DNA of 64,000 bases from an uncultured Paracoccaceae bacterium (GTDB lineage: Bacteria; Pseudomonadota; Alphaproteobacteria; Rhodobacterales; Rhodobacteraceae), in contig CANLVD010000004.1 in the NCBI GenBank assembly GCA_947494445.1, positions 285,560-349,559 on the forward strand, in the 5' to 3' direction. This document shows, in pieces, positions 38,204 through 45,841 of this stretch (positions within the stretch are counted from its first letter, which is position 1; each line of letters starts with the position of its first letter). The notes under the pieces are model-generated. The model had not been told where the DNA came from. It saw only the letters and a list, made by a program, of their open reading frames with translations, and did no database searches. The translations under genes were made by a program, and so were the position numbers.

Positions 38204-39297
38204 CGCGGACCCAACCAGCCTGAGGCTTCCCGCTCGACCACGGACAGCATCATGTCGATATGCGCGTCATCATCGTTGAGGCAGGGAATATAGGTAAACG
38301 TCTCGCCACCGGCCTCTTCGAAGCTTTCCTTGATCTCTTCATTGATCTCTTCCAGCGTCTCGACGCAATCGGACGAGAACGCAGGCGCCATGATCGCGAT
38401 GTTCTTCTTGCCGGCCTCTGCCAGACGCGCAACCTCTTCGACCGTGTAGGGCTGCAACCACTCTTCAGGGCCAAATTTCGACTGGAAGGTCGTCTTGATC
38501 TCGGTGTCTTCCCAGCCCAGACGCTCCTTCAGCAGACGCGTGGTTTTCTGACACTGGCAATGATAGGGATCGCCCTCCATCAGATAGCGCTGCGGCACCC
38601 CGTGGTAGGAGGTGACCAGAATGTCAGGCCGGGTCTCAAGCCCTGCATAGGCGGTCTCGACCGATTTGGCCAAAGCCTCGATATACAGCGGCTCGGAATA
38701 GTAAGCGGGCACCGTGCGGATCGACGGCTGCCAGTTCATCTTCATCAGCACCCGGAAGGCCTGATCGTTCGCCGTTGCCGTGGTCGGCGCCGAATATTGC
38801 GGGTAAAGCGGGAAGAACACGATCCGCTCGCAGCCCTGGCTTTTCAGATTCCCGATCACCGATTTGGTCGATGGATTGCCATAGCGCATGCAGAAATCCA
38901 CCACGACATCATCGCCGTATTTCTCTTCCATTGCCGCGCGCAGCTTGGTCGCCTGATTGCGGGTGATGGTCAGAAGCGGGCTTTCATTGTCCTCATTGTT
39001 CCAGATGCCGCGATAGGCCTCACCGGATGAGAAAGGTCGCTTGGTCAGGATGATCAGCTGCAACAGCGGCTGCCACAGCCATGGCGAATAGTCGATCACC
39101 CGGCGGTCGGACAGAAATTCGTTGAGATAGCGCCGCATGGACCAATAGTCGGTCGCATCCGGTGTTCCAAGATTGGACAGGATCACCCCGGTCTTTGCCC
39201 GGCGCACCGGCGGGTGGTCGGCACTGGCATGGGCCAGACGGCCAAGGCCGGGCGTGTCGGTATCTGGGAGCATCTCTGTCATCCGGGCGTCATACAT
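38200..39297 (-). CDS. hemH: Ferrochelatase
   Basis: 365 residues. It inserts ferrous iron into protoporphyrin IX, the last step of haem synthesis, at the membrane face. VILSNLGTPDA starts the fold. VTSYHGVPQRYLMEGDPYHCQCQKT has the metal-binding His and two nearby Cys. APAFSSDCVETLEEINEEIKE holds the catalytic Glu/Asp region. The ATG at 39297 (AGG seven bases upstream) is preferred; MTEML at 39282 is an alternative. The extension to 39423 has no family similarity. Confidence 0.94.
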   Translation of the reverse strand: MYDARMTEMLPDTDTPGLGRLAHASADHPPVRRAKTGVILSNLGTPDATDYWSMRRYLNEFLSDRRVIDYSPWLWQPLLQLIILTKRPFSSGEAYRGIWNNEDNESPLLTITRNQATKLRAAMEEKYGDDVVVDFCMRYGNPSTKSVIGNLKSQGCERIVFFPLYPQYSAPTTATANDQAFRVLMKMNWQPSIRTVPAYYSEPLYIEALAKSVETAYAGLETRPDILVTSYHGVPQRYLMEGDPYHCQCQKTTRLLKERLGWEDTEIKTTFQSKFGPEEWLQPYTVEEVARLAEAGKKNIAIMAPAFSSDCVETLEEINEEIKESFEEAGGETFTYIPCLNDDDAHIDMMLSVVEREASGWLGPR

Positions 39298-39385
39298 GCG
39301 CTTTGGCCTGCTTTGCAAATGGAACTGTGTCGCAGAGGTAGGGCAGCAGAGAGCAAGGTCAATTGACCGATCGCCACAGGGGGCC

Positions 39386-40216
39386 TCAGCGCTCCGGATC
39401 CTCTTCCCGCGTGCCCAGCGCATCAGCCAGCCGCGTGACCGCCGATCCGGGCCGCAAAGGTTTCTGCTGGCTCTCCGATGGTGCCCATCCGGTCAGGAAC
39501 ACCAGCTCCGCCGTGGCCGTGATCCGCCCGTCGTTGCCCGCAAAGTGCGTCTGATAAAGCGCTGTCGCCCGCAGCAGCACTTCGCGTCTCAGGAACCGCT
39601 TGTGCCGGTCGTTCAGCACATTGGTCTCGCCCATTGCGCGCAGATCGCGCATCAGCGCAACGGGATCAGCATATGTGACCGTGAGCTTCGCGGCATCCGC
39701 AACAGGCAGCGCCAGTCCCGCGCGCTGCAACAGCCCGCCAAGGTCGCGAATATCGGCCATCGGCACCACGCGGGGGCTCAGCCCGCCGGTGATTTCGCTT
39801 TCGGCCTGCGCCAGCACGCTGCGCAACTCACTCAGGCTTTGCCCGCCAAAAAGAACCGCCAGCATCAGCCCATCGGGTTTGAGTGCGCGTCTGCATTGCA
39901 CAAGCTGGCCCACCGGATCGTTGGCCTGATGCAGGCTGAGCGCATGGATCACCAGATCATGTGCACCCGGTGCAAGGGCCAGGACCTCGTCGTCAGCAAC
40001 GCAGGTGGCGTCATCAAGCCCCAGCATCGCAGCCCAGAGATCGGGATACCCGCCGACAATCGCAGGCTGCGTAAAGGTCCTGTTAACCTCTTCGAGCCTT
40101 TCCTTGACCTGCTCGGCGGCTTCCACATGCAGGAAATCAGCAAATCCCTGCACCACCGCGCGGGCGCGGCGGCGGGTCAGAAGCGGGCGATCAAAAAGGG
40201 CAGGTGGATTGGTCAT
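39386..40216 (-). CDS. SAM-dependent methyltransferase-fold protein, NDUFAF5-like
   Basis: 276 residues. It begins LFDRPLLTRRRARAVVQGFADFL and includes LVIHALSLHQANDPVGQLVQCRRALKPDG, the post-I motif region, LFGGQSLSELRSVLAQAE and PRVVPMADIRDLGGLLQRAG. This pattern matches the bacterial relatives of human NDUFAF5, an arginine hydroxylase that helps assemble respiratory complex I. The glycine-rich SAM loop is weak. It is divergent from comF by 27 bp, an arrangement I recall from other alphaproteobacteria. Confidence 0.82.
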   Translation of the reverse strand: MTNPPALFDRPLLTRRRARAVVQGFADFLHVEAAEQVKERLEEVNRTFTQPAIVGGYPDLWAAMLGLDDATCVADDEVLALAPGAHDLVIHALSLHQANDPVGQLVQCRRALKPDGLMLAVLFGGQSLSELRSVLAQAESEITGGLSPRVVPMADIRDLGGLLQRAGLALPVADAAKLTVTYADPVALMRDLRAMGETNVLNDRHKRFLRREVLLRATALYQTHFAGNDGRITATAELVFLTGWAPSESQQKPLRPGSAVTRLADALGTREEDPER

Positions 40217-40243
40217 CTTAAGGCAACATCTAAGGGGTCACGC

Positions 40244-40993
40244 ATGGGTTTGAAAGCCGCCAAAATGCTGCACGCGCTGACAGACGCGATTTACCCCCCG
40301 CAATGCGCTGGCTGCATGACCCTGACAGACGCACCCCATGGCCTGTGCCCGACCTGCTGGAAAGACACCAGCTTCATCACCGGCGCGATCTGTGCTTCCT
40401 GCGGCATCCCCGTCCCCGGCACGTCTGAGGATGGTCTGCGCTGCGACGATTGCCACGCCAATCCCCCTGACTGGACCCAAGGGCGCGCCGCGATCATGTA
40501 CACCGGCGTCGGGCGCCGCGTGCTTTTGTCCTTCAAGCATGGCGACCGGCTGGATCTGGCCCGCACACTGGCCGGTTGGATGGCCGGCGCAGGCAGCACC
40601 TTGATCGAGACAGCCGACATCGTCGCCCCTGTGCCACTTCACCGTTGGCGTCTATTGTCACGCAAGTTCAATCAGGCAGCCGAACTGGCCCGCCAGCCCC
40701 AGATCAGCGGAGCGTGTGAATACTGCCCCGATCTGGTTACCCGCATCCGTTCCACGACCCTGCAAAAGAACATGACGCGGGAGGAGCGTCTGGCCAACAT
40801 GGCAGGAGCCTTCGAGGTCCCCACCCGTCACCTGAACCGCCTCAAGAGCAAATCGGTCCTTCTGATCGACGATGTCATGACCACCGGGGCCACCCTGTCG
40901 ACCCTGTCGCGCTGCTTGAGCGATGCCGGTGCCAAGACTGTGAATGTGCTGGCCCTTGCCCGCGTTGCACCCGGGCGCAGCAGGTATATATAA
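40244..40993 (+). CDS. comF: ComF-family phosphoribosyltransferase-like protein
   Basis: 249 residues. The N-terminal zinc finger has CAGC, CPTC, CASC and CDDC pairs, and the C-terminal type I phosphoribosyltransferase domain has the loop VLLIDDVMTTGATLSTLS. Relatives act in DNA uptake, but in many alphaproteobacteria the role is unproven. The ATG at 40244 is preferred because upstream sequence in this frame is antisense to the methyltransferase and hemH. It heads a plus-strand run with grxC and a nitrilase-family gene. Confidence 0.9.
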   Translation: MGLKAAKMLHALTDAIYPPQCAGCMTLTDAPHGLCPTCWKDTSFITGAICASCGIPVPGTSEDGLRCDDCHANPPDWTQGRAAIMYTGVGRRVLLSFKHGDRLDLARTLAGWMAGAGSTLIETADIVAPVPLHRWRLLSRKFNQAAELARQPQISGACEYCPDLVTRIRSTTLQKNMTREERLANMAGAFEVPTRHLNRLKSKSVLLIDDVMTTGATLSTLSRCLSDAGAKTVNVLALARVAPGRSRYI

Positions 40994-41026
40994 GGCGTCA
41001 CACCATACGGTCAGGAACCTTTCACG

Positions 41027-41284
41027 ATGCAACCCGTACTGCTCTACACCACACCGATCTGCGGCTATTGCGCTGCCGCCAAACGGCTGCTCACCGCCAA
41101 GGGCGTGTCCTTCTCGGAAGTGAACGTCATGGCCCAGCCCGCCAGGCGTTCGGAGATGATGCAAAAGGCAAATGGGCGCCACACCGTCCCGCAGATTTTC
41201 ATCGGTGAGACCCATGTAGGCGGTTATGACGATCTCAACGCTCTGGAACGTGCGGGCAAGCTTGATGCGCTTCTGGCGGCCTGA
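41027..41284 (+). CDS. grxC: Glutaredoxin 3
   Basis: 85 residues. The redox site is CGYC (C12, C15) in TPICGYCAAAKRLL, with the cis-Pro in HTVPQIFIGETHVGGYDDL. It is a glutathione-dependent dithiol reductase of the cytosol. The next gene starts at the base after its stop codon. Confidence 0.94.
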   Translation: MQPVLLYTTPICGYCAAAKRLLTAKGVSFSEVNVMAQPARRSEMMQKANGRHTVPQIFIGETHVGGYDDLNALERAGKLDALLAA

Positions 41285-42118
41285 GTGCGCGCAGGCCTGA
41301 TCCAGCTCAACAGCTCTGACACTCCGGCAGCCAACCTGCCGGTGACAGAGGCCCTGATCCGCAAAGCTGCCAGCGAAGACGCTGATCTGGTGCTGACACC
41401 CGAGGTGACGAATTGTGTCTCAACCAGCCGGGCGCGGCAGGCCGATGTGCTGCAAACTCAGGCGCAGGACATCACACTCAAACGCCTGCGCGTCGTCGCA
41501 AGCGAATTGCGCATCTGGCTGTTGATCGGCTCACTCGCGCTGAAGGGTGAGGCCGACAAGCGTTTCGTCAACCGTTCATTCCTGATCGGACCGAACGGTG
41601 CGATCAGGGCGCGTTATGACAAGATACACATGTTCGATGTGACTTTGGAGGACGGCGAGGCCTATCACGAAAGCGCCGGTTACCGCCCCGGAGAGACCGC
41701 CTGTCTTGCCAAAACCCCGCTTGCCACGCTGGGCCTGACGATCTGTTACGACCTGCGGTTCCCGGCCCTTTACCGCCAACTGGCCAAGGCTGGCGCACAG
41801 ATCCTCACAATCCCGTCGGCCTTCACCGTGCCCACAGGGCAGGCCCATTGGGAAGTACTGCTGCGCGCCCGTGCCATCGAATGCGGCGCATTTGTCCTTG
41901 CGCCAGCGCAATGCGGCACCCATGACGCGCTGACCGGCAAGCCGCGCAAAACCTATGGCCACTCGCTCGTCGTGGCGCCCTGGGGTGAGGTTTTGCTGGA
42001 TATGGGAGACGGCCCCGGTGTTGCTTGCGTCGATCTGGACCTTGACCAGGTGGCCACTAGCCGGGCTAGAGTGCCCGCACTCAGCCATGACCGAGACCAC
42101 ACCCCTCCCAGCGCATAA
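41285..42118 (+). CDS. Carbon-nitrogen hydrolase (nitrilase superfamily, Nit2-like)
   Basis: 277 residues with the complete Glu-Lys-Cys triad: E40 (LTPEVTN), K113 (YDKIHMFDV) and C154 (LTICYDLRFP). The YDKIHMFDV and ICYDLRFP forms are those of Nit1/Nit2-type amidases that hydrolyse deaminated glutathione or alpha-ketoglutaramate. Its GTG start abuts the grxC stop, which is consistent with a glutathione-repair role. Its 3' end overlaps the MarR gene by 32 bp. Confidence 0.9.
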   Translation: MRAGLIQLNSSDTPAANLPVTEALIRKAASEDADLVLTPEVTNCVSTSRARQADVLQTQAQDITLKRLRVVASELRIWLLIGSLALKGEADKRFVNRSFLIGPNGAIRARYDKIHMFDVTLEDGEAYHESAGYRPGETACLAKTPLATLGLTICYDLRFPALYRQLAKAGAQILTIPSAFTVPTGQAHWEVLLRARAIECGAFVLAPAQCGTHDALTGKPRKTYGHSLVVAPWGEVLLDMGDGPGVACVDLDLDQVATSRARVPALSHDRDHTPPSA

Positions 42119-42566
42119 GCGCCCCCTGCCCTCGACGGATCCGTTGGGCGTGGCCATCTTCACCGAGATCGCCACCATCGACCAACTGGTCAAGGCACGC
42201 ATCGCCAAGGCTCTGCCCAAGGGGATGGAGCTGTCGCATTTCAACGTCCTGAACCATCTCGCACAGGTTCAGAGCGAACGGTCACCCGCCCATCTCGCGC
42301 GCCTCTTTCATGTGACCAAGGGGGCAATGACCAACACGATCCACAAGCTTGAGGACGCAGGTTTCATCCACATCCGCCCCGATTGGGACGATGCCCGCCG
42401 CAAGTTCGTGGCAATCAGTCCGGCAGGCACACGTGCGCGCGAAAATGCCATGCAGATGATCCAGCCGATTTTCGATCAGTTGATCGCCCGCGCAGGCCCG
42501 GACGCCGCGCGTCAGAGCCTGCCGATGCTACGCGCCTTGCGCATGGAGTTATTGGCCGAGGATTAG
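42087..42566 (+). CDS. MarR-family transcriptional regulator
   Basis: 159 residues. The winged helix is LSHFNVLNHLAQVQSERSPAHLARLFHVTKGAMTNTIHKLEDAGFIHIRPDWDDARRKFVAISPAG, with the conserved wing DDARRKFV. The ATG at 42087 lies inside the nitrilase gene. It is the last gene of the comF run. Its target is unknown. Confidence 0.9.
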   Translation: MTETTPLPAHKRPLPSTDPLGVAIFTEIATIDQLVKARIAKALPKGMELSHFNVLNHLAQVQSERSPAHLARLFHVTKGAMTNTIHKLEDAGFIHIRPDWDDARRKFVAISPAGTRARENAMQMIQPIFDQLIARAGPDAARQSLPMLRALRMELLAED

Positions 42567-42577
42567 TCACACCTTGA

Positions 42578-42946
42578 TCAGTCGGGATCGCACTGGCCCA
42601 CCGACATCAACGCCTTCGCTCCTGAATAGACCCGCAGACTGAATTGACCGTCAGTGTCGATGCGAATCCAGTTGTCACTCCCGAGTTGCCGGAAAACGCG
42701 ACCGCTGTCCGACGCCTCAATCGTCACATCCCAGATTGCACCGCTTTCGAACACAACTCTTGCTGTTGAGCTTTCAAAAGAGATGCTGAACCCCGCCGCA
42801 GGCAGATCCGTCCGTCCAGAACACCCGATATGCATGTTCGCGCAGAAATACGGCAGGACCGGCTTGCATTTGACGCCATCCGCAACAGCAGCACCGGCGG
42901 TCATCAGACCCGCCAGAAAGACACCCATCGTTGTCAACATCCTCAT
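42578..42946 (-). CDS. Hypothetical small exported protein
   Basis: 122 residues with a signal peptide ending near AGAAVADG (cleavage after about residue 22). Four Cys in the mature part (CKPVLPYFC, HIGCSG, GQCDPD) could form two disulfides. The fold looks beta-rich and I recognise no family. It stands alone on the minus strand after the MarR gene and is probably periplasmic. Confidence 0.7.
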   Translation of the reverse strand: MRMLTTMGVFLAGLMTAGAAVADGVKCKPVLPYFCANMHIGCSGRTDLPAAGFSISFESSTARVVFESGAIWDVTIEASDSGRVFRQLGSDNWIRIDTDGQFSLRVYSGAKALMSVGQCDPD

Positions 42947-43001
42947 GGCACCACAATAAGCCGTTGCGGCCCGATGCCAAAATCAAACCGGGACAGGCAT
43001 G

Positions 43002-43037
43002 AAAAAAGCCCCCCGGAAACTTGATCCGGAGGCTTTT
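43002..43037 (-). terminator. Rho-independent terminator downstream of the symporter gene
   Basis: On the minus strand, AAAAGCCTCCGG, an 8-9 base loop, and CCGGGGGGC are followed by TTTTTT. The stem plus T-run fits an intrinsic terminator 54 bp after the AGCS stop. Confidence 0.75.
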
Positions 43038-43052
43038 ATGAAGTTTCGCAAT

Positions 43053-43083
43053 CACCCCGGCGCAAATCATACGCGCCGGGGTG
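43053..43083 (-). terminator. Second strong hairpin after the symporter gene
   Basis: CACCCCGGCGC (43053-43063) and GCGCCGGGGTG (43073-43083) form a perfect 11-bp stem with a 9-base loop. It lies 8 bp after the symporter stop, before the T-run terminator. It may protect the transcript's 3' end or act as a tandem terminator. Confidence 0.6.
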
Positions 43084-43090
43084 GCTTTCA

Positions 43091-44644
43091 TCAATGGGTG
43101 AACTTCTTGATCTCGCCGCTCTGCAGACGCGCCGCATAGGAGCCAAGCTCGCTCTTCACCAGCTTCATCAGGAAGTACAGGCAGAAGATGTTGACCACCG
43201 CCATGGCAAAGATCGCCGCATCAGAGAAGTCGATGACAGGCCCAAGCGAGGCCGCCGCACCGATCACGATGAAGACGCAGAAGATCACCTTGAAGACCAG
43301 CTCGGAGGTCTTGCTCTCACCAAAGAGATACGTCCAGGCTTTCAGCCCGTAGTAGCTCCACGAGATCATGGTCGAGAAGGCAAAAAGCACAACCGCAATC
43401 GCAAGGATATACGGGAACCAGCTAATGCCCGACGCAAAGGCCGCCGATGTCAGCGCCACGCCCGAATTGCCGTCAACAGTGGCAATCGCAGTGCCTGCCT
43501 CATTCAGCATGTAGTTGCCGGTTGCTTCATCAACGATCAATTGCTGCGAGATGATGATGACCAAAGCCGTCATCGTACAGATCACAACCGTATCGATCAG
43601 GGGCTCAAGCAGGGAGACAAAGCCTTCGGTGATCGGCTCTTTGGTTTTCACCGCAGAGTGCGCAATCGCCGCAGACCCAACGCCCGCCTCGTTCGAGAAG
43701 GCCGCCCGTTTGAAGCCCTGGATCAGAGCGCCAACCATGCCGCCTGCGACACCAAGACCGGTGAAAGCTCCTGCAAAGATCTGGCCAAACGCCCAGCCGA
43801 TCATGTCAAAGTTGACCAACAGGATGATCAGGGCCGCTCCGACATACATGATGCCCATGAACGGCACGACTTTCTCGGTCACATTCGCGATCGACTTGAT
43901 GCCGCCCACGATCACCGCAAAGACGATGCCTGCAAAGATGATGCCTGTGATCCAGCCCGGATAGTCACCAACAATGCTGGAGATCTGGGCATGTGCCTGG
44001 TTGGCCTGGAACATGTTGCCGCCACCAAGGGCGCCAAGGATACAGAACACCGAGAACAGAACCGCAAGGATCTTTCCGCCGGGCAAGCCCAGCTCCTTGA
44101 AGCCCTTCGAGATGTAGTACATCGGTCCACCCGAGACGGTGCCGTCCGGGTATTCGTTGCGGTATTTCACACCCAGCGTACACTCGGTGAACTTGGATGC
44201 CATGCCCAGAAGACCCGCAAGGATCATCCAGAACGTGGCCCCCGGCCCCCCGATACCCACGGCCACGGCAACACCCGCGATGTTACCCAGACCAACGGTG
44301 CCCGACAGGGCCGTGGCAAGCGCCTGAAAGTGGCTGACCTCACCTGCGTCATTGGGATCGGAATAATCCCCTTTGACCAGCTGGATCGAGTGTCTGAAGA
44401 AGCGAAACTGAACAAAACCAAAATAGATCGTAAAAATGGATGCGGCCACAACCAGCCACATCACGATCCACGGGAAACTTGTGCCCGGGAACGGTGCAAA
44501 GATCAGGCTGACGAACGGCCCGGTCAGGTTGGCAAAGGTCTCATTGACGCGTTGGTCCAGCGACATGGCCTCTTGTGCCATCGCTGGCGAGGACGCCACA
44601 GCAGTCAGCGCTGAGGCAAGCCAGAGTTTAGACATGTTTTTCAT
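43091..44644 (-). CDS. Alanine/glycine:cation symporter (AGCS family)
   Basis: 517 residues with about eleven membrane segments. Family motifs are [50 protein letters not shown] and [21 protein letters not shown]. It takes up alanine or glycine with sodium. It begins with an apparent cleavable signal sequence ([15 protein letters not shown]) before the first transmembrane helix, which is seen in some marine alphaproteobacterial members. It lies downstream of the stress-protein gene by 9 bp and is divergent from an Lrp regulator that probably controls it. Confidence 0.93.
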   Translation of the reverse strand: MKNMSKLWLASALTAVASSPAMAQEAMSLDQRVNETFANLTGPFVSLIFAPFPGTSFPWIVMWLVVAASIFTIYFGFVQFRFFRHSIQLVKGDYSDPNDAGEVSHFQALATALSGTVGLGNIAGVAVAVGIGGPGATFWMILAGLLGMASKFTECTLGVKYRNEYPDGTVSGGPMYYISKGFKELGLPGGKILAVLFSVFCILGALGGGNMFQANQAHAQISSIVGDYPGWITGIIFAGIVFAVIVGGIKSIANVTEKVVPFMGIMYVGAALIILLVNFDMIGWAFGQIFAGAFTGLGVAGGMVGALIQGFKRAAFSNEAGVGSAAIAHSAVKTKEPITEGFVSLLEPLIDTVVICTMTALVIIISQQLIVDEATGNYMLNEAGTAIATVDGNSGVALTSAAFASGISWFPYILAIAVVLFAFSTMISWSYYGLKAWTYLFGESKTSELVFKVIFCVFIVIGAAASLGPVIDFSDAAIFAMAVVNIFCLYFLMKLVKSELGSYAARLQSGEIKKFTH

Positions 44645-44653
44645 GATTGCCCC

Positions 44654-45091
44654 CTATCCGACGACTGTGACGGGCACGTCGGCGTGCATCACAAGATTTT
44701 GCGTGGAACTGCCAAAAATGCGTTTGGTAAAGCCATCGGCCGAGGTACGGCCCACAATGATCTGAGAGCCGCCTGCTTCAACAGTAATTCTGTTCAGGGT
44801 CTCGGCCACATCTCCGTGACGCACAATGCCCGTTGCCTTGAAGCCCGCATCCGTCAGGGCTTTGACAGCCGGATCGACAATGCGGCTGGTGGCAAGCGCG
44901 ATCTCTTCCTCACGCCGCTTGTGCCGCTTTTCATTTTCTTCGGCGGTTTGAAAGGTAAAGGGCGACCACTCGATCACGTAGGCTGCCAGCAGTTCACAGG
45001 CATCGATTTTCGATGCCAGATCTTTTGCATAGCTAAGCGCACGTTCCCCCGTGTCCGTCCCATCAAGTCCAATGACAATCTTGACTGTCAT
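44654..45091 (-). CDS. Universal stress protein (UspA family)
   Basis: 145 residues. The N-terminal VIGLDGTDTGERALSYAKDLA and the C-terminal nucleotide motif IIVGRTSADGFTKRIFGSSTQN (G-2x-G-9x-G-S type) indicate an ATP-binding Usp. It precedes the AGCS symporter by 9 bp and is likely co-transcribed, an association often seen for transporter-linked Usp proteins. Confidence 0.92.
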   Translation of the reverse strand: MTVKIVIGLDGTDTGERALSYAKDLASKIDACELLAAYVIEWSPFTFQTAEENEKRHKRREEEIALATSRIVDPAVKALTDAGFKATGIVRHGDVAETLNRITVEAGGSQIIVGRTSADGFTKRIFGSSTQNLVMHADVPVTVVG

Positions 45092-45196
45092 GTTGTGCTC
45101 CTTGTTGGTCAGTTTTGTATCTCAGAGAGTGTTGGATTTAGGACTGCCAGACCATCAAAAAATGAGACCCGACACCAACCCTCGACATTAACTATC

Positions 45197-45209
45197 AGTG
45201 ATAATCACT
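45197..45209. promoter_or_regulatory. Perfect dyad in the usp-lrp divergent region
   Basis: AGTGATAATCACT is a perfect 6+1+6 palindrome in the AT-rich gap between the Usp/symporter genes and the Lrp gene, a likely operator for the Lrp-type protein. Other AT-rich stretches (around 45222-45245) could extend the site. Confidence 0.45.
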
Positions 45210-45284
45210 AGACATAGGGCATTTTATTAGACTATTTTTAGGATATCTTCTCGAAACAAAGGTGTATTTCAGGGATTTTTGCTA

Positions 45285-45737
45285 ATGGCTGGGAATTTGG
45301 ACAGAATTGATGAAAAGATCCTTGCCGAGCTGGAAATCAACGGACGGTTGTCAATTGTCGAGCTTGCGACCCGGGTCAACCTGACCAACACACCCTGTTC
45401 CGAACGGGTGAAACGGCTTGAAAGGTCGGGATATATCAGTGGCTATCGGGCCGTTTTGAACAAGGACAAGCTGGGCTACGGGCATCTGATGGTCGTGCAG
45501 GTCTCGCTGGCCGCCACTGCCGCCGACAACTCGCTGGATGCGTTCAACCGCGCGGTTCGCACGATCCCCGAGGTCGAAAGCTGTGTGATGGTGGCGGGCG
45601 CGTTTGACTATCTCCTGACCGTACGCACTCGTGACATCGGGCATTTCCGACAGGTGCTCGGCGACACGATCAACAAGCTTCCCGGCATCCTCCAGACCAA
45701 CTCCTTTGCCGTGATGGAGGTCGTGAAACACGCCTGA
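45285..45737 (+). CDS. Lrp/AsnC-family transcriptional regulator
   Basis: 150 residues. The helix-turn-helix is LDRIDEKILAELEINGRLSIVELATRVNLTNTPCSERVKRLERSGYI, followed by a RAM domain ending in SFAVMEVVKHA. The ATG at 45285 with AGGG 10 bases upstream is preferred over a TTG at 45279. It is divergent from the usp-symporter pair, so it probably senses the amino acid that the symporter imports. Confidence 0.92.
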   Translation: MAGNLDRIDEKILAELEINGRLSIVELATRVNLTNTPCSERVKRLERSGYISGYRAVLNKDKLGYGHLMVVQVSLAATAADNSLDAFNRAVRTIPEVESCVMVAGAFDYLLTVRTRDIGHFRQVLGDTINKLPGILQTNSFAVMEVVKHA

Positions 45738-45841
45738 AGGGGGTGTGCTTGCCCATGTCCAGTGGTGTCTCGTCAACAAGGACTCCCAAAAAGAACAAAA
45801 CGTGAATATACTGAGTCTCCCGATCCTGATTCAGAACCGTC

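Noticed and set aside
39173..40243. Upstream part of a long plus-strand frame leading into comF
   Set aside because: This section is antisense to hemH and the methyltransferase gene. ComF homology begins only at the ATG at 40244.
43094..44614. 506-codon open frame on the plus strand
   Set aside because: Antisense to the AGCS symporter; Asp/His/Arg-rich translation without any recognisable domain.
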